Positions 15,929 through 23,467 of a stretch of DNA of 32,759 bases are shown here, one piece after another; the stretch's first letter is position 1, and every line of letters starts with the position of its first letter. The position numbers and the translations under genes are program-made. The stretch covers positions 1-32,759 of the forward strand of contig JBMLOR010000147.1 in the NCBI GenBank assembly GCA_049242865.1, in the 5' to 3' direction. This DNA comes from CAIVPM01 sp049242865. Lineage in GTDB: Bacteria; Bacteroidota; Bacteroidia; Chitinophagales; Chitinophagaceae. The notes beneath the pieces are model-generated. The model made no database searches. It was not told the DNA's origin and worked only from the letters and a program-made list of their open reading frames with translations.

Positions 15929-16366
15929 TTAAGTGTCGAAAATTATAGCCTTTGTAGCATTAATAATTCTCCAACAACCTTCAATGCATTCTTGTTCAAG
16001 CTCTTTGGCATCCCAACCACAATATCCTTGAAAAATTTTAATCGTATTTGTTGGTGGTTTTAAAGAACTTAAAAAGTTAGTATCAATATTATTGTTCCAA
16101 TAAATGCCTTGATAAATATGAATTCCTCCTGCGATATGTAAGGGCATGTTATGCAGTAAATTAAAAGTATTTTCAACTATTGGACCACCATTAAAAACAT
16201 TAAATTGCTTTTTGTTTACATCAACTTTTTTTCTCGTTTTTTTATTAAGTACAAATCCAACAGTTCCTTTATGGTGATGTTGAATTATAAATATCAGAGT
16301 TTTGGCAAAATAATCACTGCTTAGTACATCAGTACTTTGTAAAATACATCCTTCATGTATATTCAT
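15929..16366 (-). CDS. YqgE/AlgH family protein (UPF0301)
   Basis: A 145-residue cytoplasmic protein of the YqgE/AlgH family, conserved but without settled function. From the ATG at 16366 it reads MNIHEGCILQSTDVLSSDYFAKTLIFIIQH, the standard start (G--L-A-P-L-D--F--TV-), then GTVGFVLNKKT, FNGGPI and KIFQGYCGWDAKELEQECIEGCW, all diagnostic. It is shorter than the typical 180-190 residues: the loops between GGPV and GWG-QL are trimmed and the C-terminus ends at AIIFDT. An upstream in-frame TTG at 16390 was rejected. It is divergent from the ECF sigma gene, sharing a 114-bp control region. Confidence 0.88.
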   Translation of the reverse strand: MNIHEGCILQSTDVLSSDYFAKTLIFIIQHHHKGTVGFVLNKKTRKKVDVNKKQFNVFNGGPIVENTFNLLHNMPLHIAGGIHIYQGIYWNNNIDTNFLSSLKPPTNTIKIFQGYCGWDAKELEQECIEGCWRIINATKAIIFDT

Positions 16367-16424
16367 ACAATAAAAATACAGTATAAGCAATGGTAAAATA
16401 TTTTTTTTAAATTATTTTAGAAAA

Positions 16425-16455
16425 AGGTGTAACATTTTTTGTGATACAACGATTA
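16425..16455 (+). promoter_or_regulatory. putative ECF-sigma autoregulatory promoter
   Basis: TGTAAC with a following T run (GTAAC at 16429-16433), a 16-nt spacer and CGATT (16450-16454) resemble an ECF-type -35 AAC box and -10 CG box. Transcription would begin about 20 nt before the sigma start codon. Similar motifs at 7341 and 32638 support it; no start site is proven. Confidence 0.4.
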
Positions 16456-16480
16456 GTAAATTAGTAACGAGAAAATAACA

Positions 16481-17029
16481 TTGGAGCAAGTAAACGATAT
16501 ACAAGAATATATTTTAATAGATGCATGTAAAAAAGGTAATTCCCTAGCGTTTACGCAGTTGTATAATTTATATAGTAAAGAGGTTTTTAATAGTATATTA
16601 AGATTGCTTAACAATGTTACTGAGGCAGAAGATTTGTTGCAAGAAAGTTTTTTAGCAGCTTATCAAAACCTATCACAATTTGAAGCACATTCAAATTTTA
16701 GAGCTTGGCTAAAACGTATTGCGATTAATAAAACAATTAGTTTTTTAAGAAAAAAGAAGATAGTATTTAACGAATGGAACGATAATATAGAATCAACAGA
16801 TGAAACCTTTGATGAAAGTAAATTTTCATTTCAAGTTCAATCTATTCAGCAAGCAATAGAACAATTGCCATATAGTTATAAAGCCATTGTACAACTTTAT
16901 GTTTTAGATGATATACCACAGGAAGAAATAGGACAAATGTTAGGATTGAGTCACAATACTGTAAGAACACAATACCATAGGGCTAAGCAAAAAATATTAC
17001 AAATACTTCAAAAACAAAGCAATGTATGA
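16481..17029 (+). CDS. ECF RNA polymerase sigma factor
   Basis: Alternative sigma-70-family factor of the extracytoplasmic-function class, 182 residues. Region 2 spans about 18-92: AFTQLYNLYSKEVFNSILRLL, EAEDLLQESFLAAYQNLSQF and FRAWLKRIAINKTISFLRKKK. Region 4 (about 125-180) has AIEQLPYSYKAIVQLYVLDDIPQEEIGQMLGLSHNTVRTQYHRAKQKI, with the helix-turn-helix LSHNTVRTQYHRAK. The start is a TTG: an in-frame stop 24 bp upstream and absence of ATG leave no other choice. Its stop overlaps the ATG of the next gene (ATGA), showing translational coupling to its likely anti-sigma. It is followed by two exported proteins that may be its targets. Confidence 0.92.
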   Translation: MEQVNDIQEYILIDACKKGNSLAFTQLYNLYSKEVFNSILRLLNNVTEAEDLLQESFLAAYQNLSQFEAHSNFRAWLKRIAINKTISFLRKKKIVFNEWNDNIESTDETFDESKFSFQVQSIQQAIEQLPYSYKAIVQLYVLDDIPQEEIGQMLGLSHNTVRTQYHRAKQKILQILQKQSNV

Positions 17030-17781
17030 GTAACGAATTTGAAAAATTTATTCAACAACATCAGCAAGCATTCAACACTGCTTCACCTTCTAACAAAGTG
17101 TTGGAGATGCTGCAACAAAATATGGTAGCTGTTGATAAAAAGAAACAAAGAAAACTTGCTGTAGTTCGATTTATAAAATTTGCTTCAGTAGCATGCATAA
17201 TAACAGTTGCTTGTTTTTCAGTATTTATACTAGATAAAAATTCTGAACCATCAATTGCAAATAGTGCAACAAACGTTAATCAATTGCCTAAACGTGAAGT
17301 TGAGGAAAATGTTATTAAAAAATCGCTAACTAAGGTTGATACTGTAGAAAAAACACCACAAGAAAAAACTAGCAATCATGGTTCAATTATTGTTAATAAA
17401 TACATAGCACAACTGCAAAATATGGATGCCCCTAGTAAACGCTACAATGCAGCCATAGAAATTGTACAAGCTAAAGAAATAGATAAAGAAGTTATCAATG
17501 CTCTTACAAATTGTTTAAATAACGACCCCAATACCAATGTTCGATTGGCAGCTTTAGAATCTTTAAGTACCTTTTACAAAGAACCTTTGGTGAAAAAAAA
17601 ATTGTTAGAAAGTTTAGGCAAACAGAAAGACCCAATTGTTAAAATGAGTTTAATTGATGTGCTCACTAAACTTAGAGTATCTAACTTGAGATATGAGTTA
17701 GAAAGAATTATAAACGATGTGCATGCACCAAAACCTGTAAAAGATCAGGCAAATCAAAGTATTCATACATTGTCACTATAA
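17026..17781 (+). CDS. membrane-anchored HEAT-repeat protein, likely anti-sigma factor
   Basis: A 251-residue single-pass protein: cytoplasmic N-terminus 1-45 (EKFIQQHQQAFNTASPSNKVLEML), transmembrane helix about 47-69, a periplasmic linker rich in Asn and Lys, and a C-terminal all-helical HEAT-repeat domain from about 125 (NNDPNTNVRLAALESLSTF, then KQKDPIVKMSLIDVLTKL). The coupling to the ECF sigma gene (4-bp overlap) and the topology argue for an anti-sigma role, with the HEAT domain as sensor or docking surface. The cytoplasmic part is too short and divergent to show a ZAS or DUF4880 motif, so the role is inferred. HEAT is unusual as the output or sensory half of an anti-sigma. Confidence 0.75.
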   Translation: MSNEFEKFIQQHQQAFNTASPSNKVLEMLQQNMVAVDKKKQRKLAVVRFIKFASVACIITVACFSVFILDKNSEPSIANSATNVNQLPKREVEENVIKKSLTKVDTVEKTPQEKTSNHGSIIVNKYIAQLQNMDAPSKRYNAAIEIVQAKEIDKEVINALTNCLNNDPNTNVRLAALESLSTFYKEPLVKKKLLESLGKQKDPIVKMSLIDVLTKLRVSNLRYELERIINDVHAPKPVKDQANQSIHTLSL

Positions 17782-17810
17782 CAAACAAATAACATAAAAA
17801 TCAAAAAATA

Positions 17811-18650
17811 ATGAAAAAAATAAGTCTATTTTTAATTGCAATGCTAACAACGTTTTGCAACTTTTCACAAACCTATAAACTAAGTAAATCAACAGGTAAA
17901 TTGGTAGTTTTATTGGGTAAAGTGAATATAGAAGGCTACTCAGGTAAAGAAATAATTTTCACCACTAATAATTCTCATTACGAAGAAGATGAAAGAGCTA
18001 AAGGTTTGAGGGCTATTGATGCTAGTGGATTAGATGATAATAGTGGTATAGGATTAAATATTTTGGAAAAACAAAATAGTATTGAAGTAAGAGCCATAGG
18101 AAAAAAATCTGAAAAATACTTTACAATAAAAGTACCCAATACAATGGCGGTGAAATGTGAGTTTGATAAAGCAATTGGTAGTGGAACTATAAAGCTTAAA
18201 AACTTAAATGGTGAAGTAGAAATTGCTGTGGTTTACAACAATGTTGTGATTGAAAATGTAAGTGGCCCATTAACTATTAGCACTACTTATGGCAAGCTAG
18301 ATTGTAGTTTAAATTCAAACCCAAAAGGCCCTATATCATTAATTGCTCCTTATGGCCATGTTGATTTATCGGTTGATCCAAATATAAAAGCCAACGTAAA
18401 TCTTTATGCACCTTATGGCGATATATATGCTTCTAGCGATATAAAAATAGATATCGAAAAAAAGGAAGGTGATATGGTTAGTTATAGTTCAAATAGCGTA
18501 AAAGGTAAGATTAATGGTGGTGGTTTATTGCTATCAATAAAAAGCAATTGGGGTAAAATTTATTTACGAAAATTAGGCGATTTAAAAAAAATACAACATG
18601 CAGGAAATGACAAAAACGATATAAATGAAAACAACGAAGAAAATGAATAA
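17811..18650 (+). CDS. exported DUF4097-like beta-repeat protein (copy 1)
   Basis: A 279-residue exported protein with signal peptide MKKISLFLIAMLTTFCNFSQ. The mature part is beta-rich and resembles the DUF4097 / putative adhesin fold: successive rungs TTYGKLDCSL, APYGHVDLSV, APYGDIYASSD and SNWGKIYLRK, each with a Y/W-G turn. This suggests a short right-handed beta-helix. The C-terminal tail is Asn/Glu/Lys rich and probably disordered (NDKNDINENNEENE). It lies 29 bp after the HEAT protein gene. The next gene is a paralogue, so the pair could be the sigma factor's output, perhaps a periplasmic or surface structure. No activity is known. Confidence 0.75.
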   Translation: MKKISLFLIAMLTTFCNFSQTYKLSKSTGKLVVLLGKVNIEGYSGKEIIFTTNNSHYEEDERAKGLRAIDASGLDDNSGIGLNILEKQNSIEVRAIGKKSEKYFTIKVPNTMAVKCEFDKAIGSGTIKLKNLNGEVEIAVVYNNVVIENVSGPLTISTTYGKLDCSLNSNPKGPISLIAPYGHVDLSVDPNIKANVNLYAPYGDIYASSDIKIDIEKKEGDMVSYSSNSVKGKINGGGLLLSIKSNWGKIYLRKLGDLKKIQHAGNDKNDINENNEENE

Positions 18651-18687
18651 TATCAGGTGACAAGTAAAAAAACAAAATCAAAAAATC

Positions 18688-19422
18688 ATGAAAAAACTAA
18701 TAGCCCTAATACTTATTTGTGGTCTTTACAATGCTGCAATTTCACAAACAAAGCTTCACAATCAATTCAGTGTAGCAAATATCAACAAGGTAAAATTTGT
18801 ATTTGACTATCCACAACTAATAAAAATAAAAACATGGGCAAAAAATGAAGTTGCAGTAAGTGCATTAGTAAACATTAATAATGGTAAATTCAACGATTCT
18901 TTTAGAATTTCACAAACCCAAAAAGATGATGTGTTAGTTATAGAAGGTAAAATAAAAAACTTGGTCGATTTATGGGGTAACGTAACTATTAATTCAAAAA
19001 ATAGTAACGGAAACCAATCAAACAAAAATCAATATAAAAAGTATTTTAATAATGGAAACTTACATAATGGTGAGCCATGCAATACAGATGTAAATATAGA
19101 CATTGAAGTTACAGTTTTTGTACCCGAAAAAATGAGTACTGATATTACTAGCACTTATGGATTAATAGAAGTACAACATTTTGCTGCACCTTTAAAAGCA
19201 ACTTCTCCATACAAGGGTATTGATATAATAATTGATAGCGAAAATATTGGCAAGCTAAGTGCAACTACGAGTTATGGCGAAATTTTAACTGATGTAAAGT
19301 TTGATATTGAAGAAAAAGTAAACAGAGATTTTTACACTTATTTTAAAGCAAATGTTGGAACTGGCTTTGATTATAGTTTAGCTAGCACATACGGCAAATT
19401 GTATTTAAGAAAAAAATCATAG
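18688..19422 (+). CDS. exported DUF4097-like beta-repeat protein (copy 2)
   Basis: A 244-residue exported protein, signal peptide MKKLIALILICGLYNAAISQ. Like the preceding protein it has rung-like repeats with aromatic-Gly turns: TSTYGLIEV, TSPYKGIDI, TTSYGEILTDV and STYGKLYLRKKS; both copies end in the same W/Y-G-K-[IL]-Y-L-R-K motif. The N-terminal half has a long Asn/Gly/Lys-rich insertion (NSKNSNGNQSNKNQYKKYF) that is absent from copy 1. It begins 37 bp after copy 1 and closes the four-gene ECF operon. The two are diverged paralogues, not recent duplicates. Function is not recognisable beyond the fold. Confidence 0.72.
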   Translation: MKKLIALILICGLYNAAISQTKLHNQFSVANINKVKFVFDYPQLIKIKTWAKNEVAVSALVNINNGKFNDSFRISQTQKDDVLVIEGKIKNLVDLWGNVTINSKNSNGNQSNKNQYKKYFNNGNLHNGEPCNTDVNIDIEVTVFVPEKMSTDITSTYGLIEVQHFAAPLKATSPYKGIDIIIDSENIGKLSATTSYGEILTDVKFDIEEKVNRDFYTYFKANVGTGFDYSLASTYGKLYLRKKS

Positions 19423-19671
19423 GTCAAAGTTTGTTTAAATCATCTTTTGTAATGTAAAATTTCCCTTTTCTCACAATTTTTATCATAGGTTATAGGATAT
19501 TCTTTTGTAAGCCAAAACCTTTTGTACCATATTCCCAAAAAACATAAAGTTAATTAATCTAAATCCACACATCCTACAAATTTTCCACAAAAAAAAATAT
19601 TCATACTTAAAGCCAATTTAAACCAATTATTTACTCCACTTTTGCAGCTTACAAATTTCACTTTAAAGAAT

Positions 19672-20697
19672 ATGGGAATGTTTAGCTTTTTTACCCAAGA
19701 AATTGCGATGGACTTGGGTACAGCCAATACGCTGATAATTCATGGCGAAGAAATTGTTGTTAACGAACCAAGTATAGTTGCATTAAATAGAAATAATCCA
19801 AAAGAGGTTTTGGCAGTGGGCAAAAAAGCATTGCTAATGCACGAAAAAACCCACGAAAGTATTCGTACAGTTCGCCCCTTAAAAGACGGTGTAATTGCCG
19901 ATTTTAATGCTGCCGAATTGATGATTAGGGAAATGATAAAAATGATTTATCCCAAAAAACCACTTATTCCACCAAGTTGGAGAATGGTTATTTGTATTCC
20001 TTCATCAATAACAGAAGTAGAAAAACGTGCAGTAAGAGACAGTGCTGAGCAAGCTGGTGCAAAAGAAGTGTATATGATTCACGAACCAATGGCTGCTGCT
20101 TTAGGAATTGGAATTGATGTAGAAGAGCCAGTTGGTAATATGATTATTGATATTGGTGGTGGTACAACAGGTATTACAGTTATTGCTTTGGCTGGTATTG
20201 TTTGCGACCAAAGTATAAGAATTGCTGGTGATGAGTTTACAGCAGATATTATGGAAGCCTTACGTAGATACCATAGTTTACTAATTGGTGAACGTACAGC
20301 TGAACAAATTAAAATTCACGTTGGTGCTGCCATGAAAGATTTGGATAATCCGCCAGATGATATACCAGTAAATGGCAGAGATTTAGTTACAGGCATCCCT
20401 AAACAAATCATGGTAAGCTACCAAGAAATTGCAGAAGCTTTAGATAAAAGCATTTTTAAAATTGAAGAGGCCATTTTAAAGGCTTTAGAAACAACACCTC
20501 CAGAATTAGCTGGTGATATTTATCGTAGAGGTTTGTATTTAACAGGTGGTGGAGCTTTGTTGCGTGGCCTTGATAAACGCTTAAGTGCAAAAATTAAATT
20601 ACCTGTACATGTAGCAGAAGATCCATTGAAAAGTGTTGTACGTGGTACAGGATTGGCTCTTAAAAATTATCAGCACTATCCTTTTATTATGAAGTAA
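19672..20697 (+). CDS. mreB: rod-shape-determining actin homologue MreB
   Basis: Bacterial actin that forms membrane-bound filaments guiding lateral cell-wall synthesis. From the ATG at 19672 it is 341 residues beginning MGMFSFFTQEIAMDLGTANTLI, with the amphipathic N-terminal membrane helix and phosphate-1 loop. MIIDIGGGTTGITVIALAG is the phosphate-2 loop, GRDLVTGIPKQIMVS and RGLYLTGGGALLRGLDKRL the adenosine motif; the chain ends GTGLALKNYQHYPF. A TTG ten codons upstream was rejected as it breaks the family start. It is followed by mreC after a 113-bp spacer filled with an inverted repeat. A 249-bp upstream region holds four CTTTTG-type motifs that may contain its promoter. Confidence 0.96.
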   Translation: MGMFSFFTQEIAMDLGTANTLIIHGEEIVVNEPSIVALNRNNPKEVLAVGKKALLMHEKTHESIRTVRPLKDGVIADFNAAELMIREMIKMIYPKKPLIPPSWRMVICIPSSITEVEKRAVRDSAEQAGAKEVYMIHEPMAAALGIGIDVEEPVGNMIIDIGGGTTGITVIALAGIVCDQSIRIAGDEFTADIMEALRRYHSLLIGERTAEQIKIHVGAAMKDLDNPPDDIPVNGRDLVTGIPKQIMVSYQEIAEALDKSIFKIEEAILKALETTPPELAGDIYRRGLYLTGGGALLRGLDKRLSAKIKLPVHVAEDPLKSVVRGTGLALKNYQHYPFIMK

Positions 20698-20701
20698 AAT
20701 T

Positions 20702-20806
20702 TAGTACTAAGTATTGAGTATTAAGTAGTTAGTGAAAACGCTCAACAAAAGCTACAAAATACACCTACTAACTAATAACTTCTAATTACTATCTACAAAT
20801 TACTTG
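20702..20806. repeat. 7-bp-periodic inverted repeat between mreB and mreC
   Basis: The left arm is five heptads of the form nAGTAnT (TAGTACT, AAGTATT, GAGTATT, AAGTAGT, TAGTGAA; 20702-20736). The right arm (20765-20806) carries heptads that are the complement type (CTACTAA, CTAATAA, CTTCTAA, TTACTAT, CTACAAA, TTACTTG). A 28-nt spacer separates them. As RNA it would fold to a long imperfect stem. Confidence 0.6.
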
Positions 20807-20810
20807 TACA

Positions 20811-21674
20811 TTGCGTAACATTATTTTATTTATACGTCAGTATTTTAATTTGCTCACTTTTTTGGTGTTGCAAATCATTTGTATGATTTTATTGAGCAGA
20901 AATAGTAAAACACACGAAGCTTTTTTTGCTTCACAACTAAATGAAGCTACCGGAAAAATTAATAGCCAATTGAATAATTTTAGTGGATATTTTAATCTAA
21001 GAGAAGCCAATAGGCAGCTAGCTTTAGAAAATGCAGCTCTAAAAAATCAGCTAAATCAAAATTTTAATTTGCCTAATAATGCTGTTTTATTTGCTGCTGA
21101 TAGTACTATAAAAGATACCAATAACTTAGTTCGAAAATATAAATATTTACCTGCTTTGGTAGTGAAAAATAGTTTTACAGCACAAGAAAATTATATTACT
21201 ATTGAGCGAGGTAGTAATGCAGGTGTCACCAAAAATATGAGTGTTGTAAGCTCTTTAGGTGTTGTAGGAAAAATTGTTGCCGTGAGTGAAAACTACAGTG
21301 TAGCAATGAGTTTGCTAAATAGAAAAAGTATAGTAACAGCAAGATTGAAAAACAAAGAATATGCTGGCACGGTAGAGTGGGACGGTAAAAGCCCTGAATT
21401 TTTGATTATGAAAAATGTGTCAAAATCAGCACAAGTAAAGTTAGGTGATAGTGTACTTACCGGAAATTACAGTGCCAACTATCCTTCACAGCTATTAATA
21501 GGAACAATTGGTCATATTAAAAATGACGATGCTTCCAATACTTATATTCTAAAGTTAAAAACTGCCACTAATTTTTATACACTACAGCATGTAAATATTA
21601 TTGCAAATGCATTTTTTATGCAGCAAGATACATTAGAAAAAAGTAGAACAATTGTAAATATGGGTAATGAGTAA
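20811..21674 (+). CDS. mreC: rod-shape-determining protein MreC
   Basis: Periplasmic scaffold that links MreB filaments to PBP2/RodA. The 287 residues show a single N-terminal transmembrane helix (about 12-30), a coiled-coil stretch with REANRQLALENAALKNQLNQ (about 62-85), and the two beta-barrel-like domains: LPALVVKNSFTAQENYITIERGSNAGV, then VVSSLGVVGKIVAVSENYSVAMSLL and LGDSVLTGNYSANYPSQLLIG, all MreC hallmarks. The start is TTG; LRNIILFIRQYFNLLTFLVLQ is the normal MreC start and the next Met is 24 residues inside the membrane helix. It overlaps mreD by 8 bp. Confidence 0.92.
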   Translation: MRNIILFIRQYFNLLTFLVLQIICMILLSRNSKTHEAFFASQLNEATGKINSQLNNFSGYFNLREANRQLALENAALKNQLNQNFNLPNNAVLFAADSTIKDTNNLVRKYKYLPALVVKNSFTAQENYITIERGSNAGVTKNMSVVSSLGVVGKIVAVSENYSVAMSLLNRKSIVTARLKNKEYAGTVEWDGKSPEFLIMKNVSKSAQVKLGDSVLTGNYSANYPSQLLIGTIGHIKNDDASNTYILKLKTATNFYTLQHVNIIANAFFMQQDTLEKSRTIVNMGNE

Positions 21675-22194
21675 CTTGCTAAAAAATATTATACGATTTG
21701 TTTTGTTTGCATTTGTGCAAATTTTCATCTTAGATCAGGTGCCACTATTGCACCAATTCATAAAGCCATACATTTACTTTTTATTTATACTGTGGTTGCC
21801 TTTTTCGTTGAGTAGATTTTGGCAAATGGTAATTGCCTTTTTCTTTGGATTAACCATGGATTATTTTACTCAAAATTTTGGTTTGCATGCAGCACCCTGT
21901 GTTTTAATTGCCTTTTTAAGGCCAACCATTTTAAATGTTTTAATCGCTAAAGAAACTACAGAGCAAAACTATGTTGAACCTAGTATAAAAAGTATGGGTT
22001 TTGGTCCGTATAGTATTTATATTACCATTTTAGTTTTAGTACATCATATATATTTAGTTTTAATTGAATGGCTACAGTTTGGTAACTTTTTTTACTTTGT
22101 AGGTAAAGTTTTAGCTAGTTCAGCCATTAGCTTGCTGCTTATTTTAATTACAGAAATGTTGTTTTATCGAAATTCCAAATTACGTGCCGTATAA
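21667..22194 (+). CDS. mreD: rod-shape-determining protein MreD
   Basis: Integral membrane part of the elongasome, 175 residues, about five transmembrane helices (for example FVLFAFVQIFILDQVPLL at the start and SAISLLLILITEMLFY at the end). The Bacteroidota pattern FVQIFILDQV, PYIYFLFILWLPF and GLTMDYFTQNFGLHA is clear; the FGLTMDxF motif is typical. The start overlaps the end of mreC by 8 bp, showing coupling. In many relatives the next genes are mrdA (PBP2) and rodA; here an rRNA methyltransferase gene follows after 5 bp. Confidence 0.88.
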   Translation: MSNLLKNIIRFVLFAFVQIFILDQVPLLHQFIKPYIYFLFILWLPFSLSRFWQMVIAFFFGLTMDYFTQNFGLHAAPCVLIAFLRPTILNVLIAKETTEQNYVEPSIKSMGFGPYSIYITILVLVHHIYLVLIEWLQFGNFFYFVGKVLASSAISLLLILITEMLFYRNSKLRAV

Positions 22195-22199
22195 ATTAT

Positions 22200-23369
22200 A
22201 TGTATAAGTATGCAGCTTCATATCTTCAAAATGCCAAGCAAATAATTGAAGCGTATGCACCCAACATTCCTTTTGCAGCATTTTTAAAACAATATTTTGC
22301 TGCAAATAAAAAATTTGGTAGTAAAGACCGAAAAGCTATTACCCAAGCATGTTATGCATTTTTTAGGATAGGAAATTCAGAACAAAGTATTGATGTTGAA
22401 ACCAAAATTTTAATTGGTTTATTTTTAACCGATAAAAATCTTGTAAACTGGCAACATGTTTTACCTAATAATTGGATAAATGGCTTAAACTGGCATATAA
22501 ATGAAAAGATTGATTTTTTACAAAAACAAAATATCCTAAGTAGCAGCTTTTCTCCTTTTTCGTGGAAAAATGAAGTAACCGCTTCAATTAACTTCAATAA
22601 TTTTAGTGGCTCACATTTGCAACAACCCAATAGTTTTATACGAATTAGAAATGGTTTTGAGCATAAAATTTTGTCAAAAATTAATGCCTTGCCCATTAAT
22701 GTTCAAGTGATAGACAAAACATTGGCTTTTCAAGAAAATTTTGATGTACATAGCTTTGCAATTTTAAATAAAGAAGTAGTGGTGCAAGATTATAGTTCTC
22801 AGCAAATAGCTACTTTATTGCAACTTATTCCTTCCACAAATCATAGAAAAAAAGTGTGGGATTGCTGTGCTGCAAGTGGCGGAAAATCTATTTTAGCAGT
22901 AGATGTACTCGGAAAAATTGATTTGTATGTAAGCGACTTAAGAGAAAGTATTTTGCATAATCTAAAAAAAAGATTGGCAGTTGCCCAAATATCAATTCAA
23001 AACTGTGAAGTGAAAGATTTAAGCAAACCTCATCGAAGTGGTACTGTGTTTGATGTAATAATTGCTGATGTGCCTTGTACAGGAAGTGGAACTTGGGGCA
23101 GAACACCAGAAAACTTAGTTTATTTTAAACAAGATGAAATAATTAATTTTCAGCAGCTACAACAAAAAATAATTAGCAATACAATACCTTCTTTAAAACC
23201 CAATGGATATTACTTATTCATTACTTGTTCGGTTTTTGTTAAAGAAAACGAAGAAAATGTACAATTTATCCAACAAAAATTTGGCTTACAGTTAATTCAT
23301 CAACAATATTTTGTTGGTTTTGAAAAAAAGGCAGATACTTTGTTTGGAGCTTTGTTTATTAAAAGTTAA
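22200..23369 (+). CDS. RsmB/NOP-family rRNA (cytosine-C5) methyltransferase
   Basis: SAM-dependent methyltransferase of the RsmB/NOP2 family, 389 residues, probably modifying a cytosine of 16S rRNA. The N-terminal 200 residues are the NusB-like RNA-binding domain (FGSKDRKAITQACYAFFR near 40-57). The catalytic part has VVVQDYSSQQIATLL, the SAM loop VWDCCAASGGKS, motif IV ADVPCTGSGTWGR with C293, and motif VI ITCSVF with C343. Both Cys of the family's catalytic pair are kept. It is close to RsmB, but similar RsmF/NOP enzymes exist, so the symbol is left empty. It begins 5 bp after mreD, so it appears to belong to the mre transcript. Confidence 0.88.
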   Translation: MYKYAASYLQNAKQIIEAYAPNIPFAAFLKQYFAANKKFGSKDRKAITQACYAFFRIGNSEQSIDVETKILIGLFLTDKNLVNWQHVLPNNWINGLNWHINEKIDFLQKQNILSSSFSPFSWKNEVTASINFNNFSGSHLQQPNSFIRIRNGFEHKILSKINALPINVQVIDKTLAFQENFDVHSFAILNKEVVVQDYSSQQIATLLQLIPSTNHRKKVWDCCAASGGKSILAVDVLGKIDLYVSDLRESILHNLKKRLAVAQISIQNCEVKDLSKPHRSGTVFDVIIADVPCTGSGTWGRTPENLVYFKQDEIINFQQLQQKIISNTIPSLKPNGYYLFITCSVFVKENEENVQFIQQKFGLQLIHQQYFVGFEKKADTLFGALFIKS

Positions 23370-23467
23370 TCTTTAAGCAAATTAAATCTGTAGCTTAGAT
23401 TAAATTATGGATGAAATCATATTTATTTAGTCTACATTATATTCGTGCTTTAAAATATTTTTAAATT

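Noticed and set aside
19423..19671. tRNA or structured RNA before mreB
   Set aside because: No cloverleaf, no CCA end and no T-loop GTTCGA-type sequence; only promoter-like boxes were seen.
22352..22696. 114-codon minus-strand frame
   Set aside because: Antisense to the RsmB-type methyltransferase gene, which has clear motifs through this stretch.
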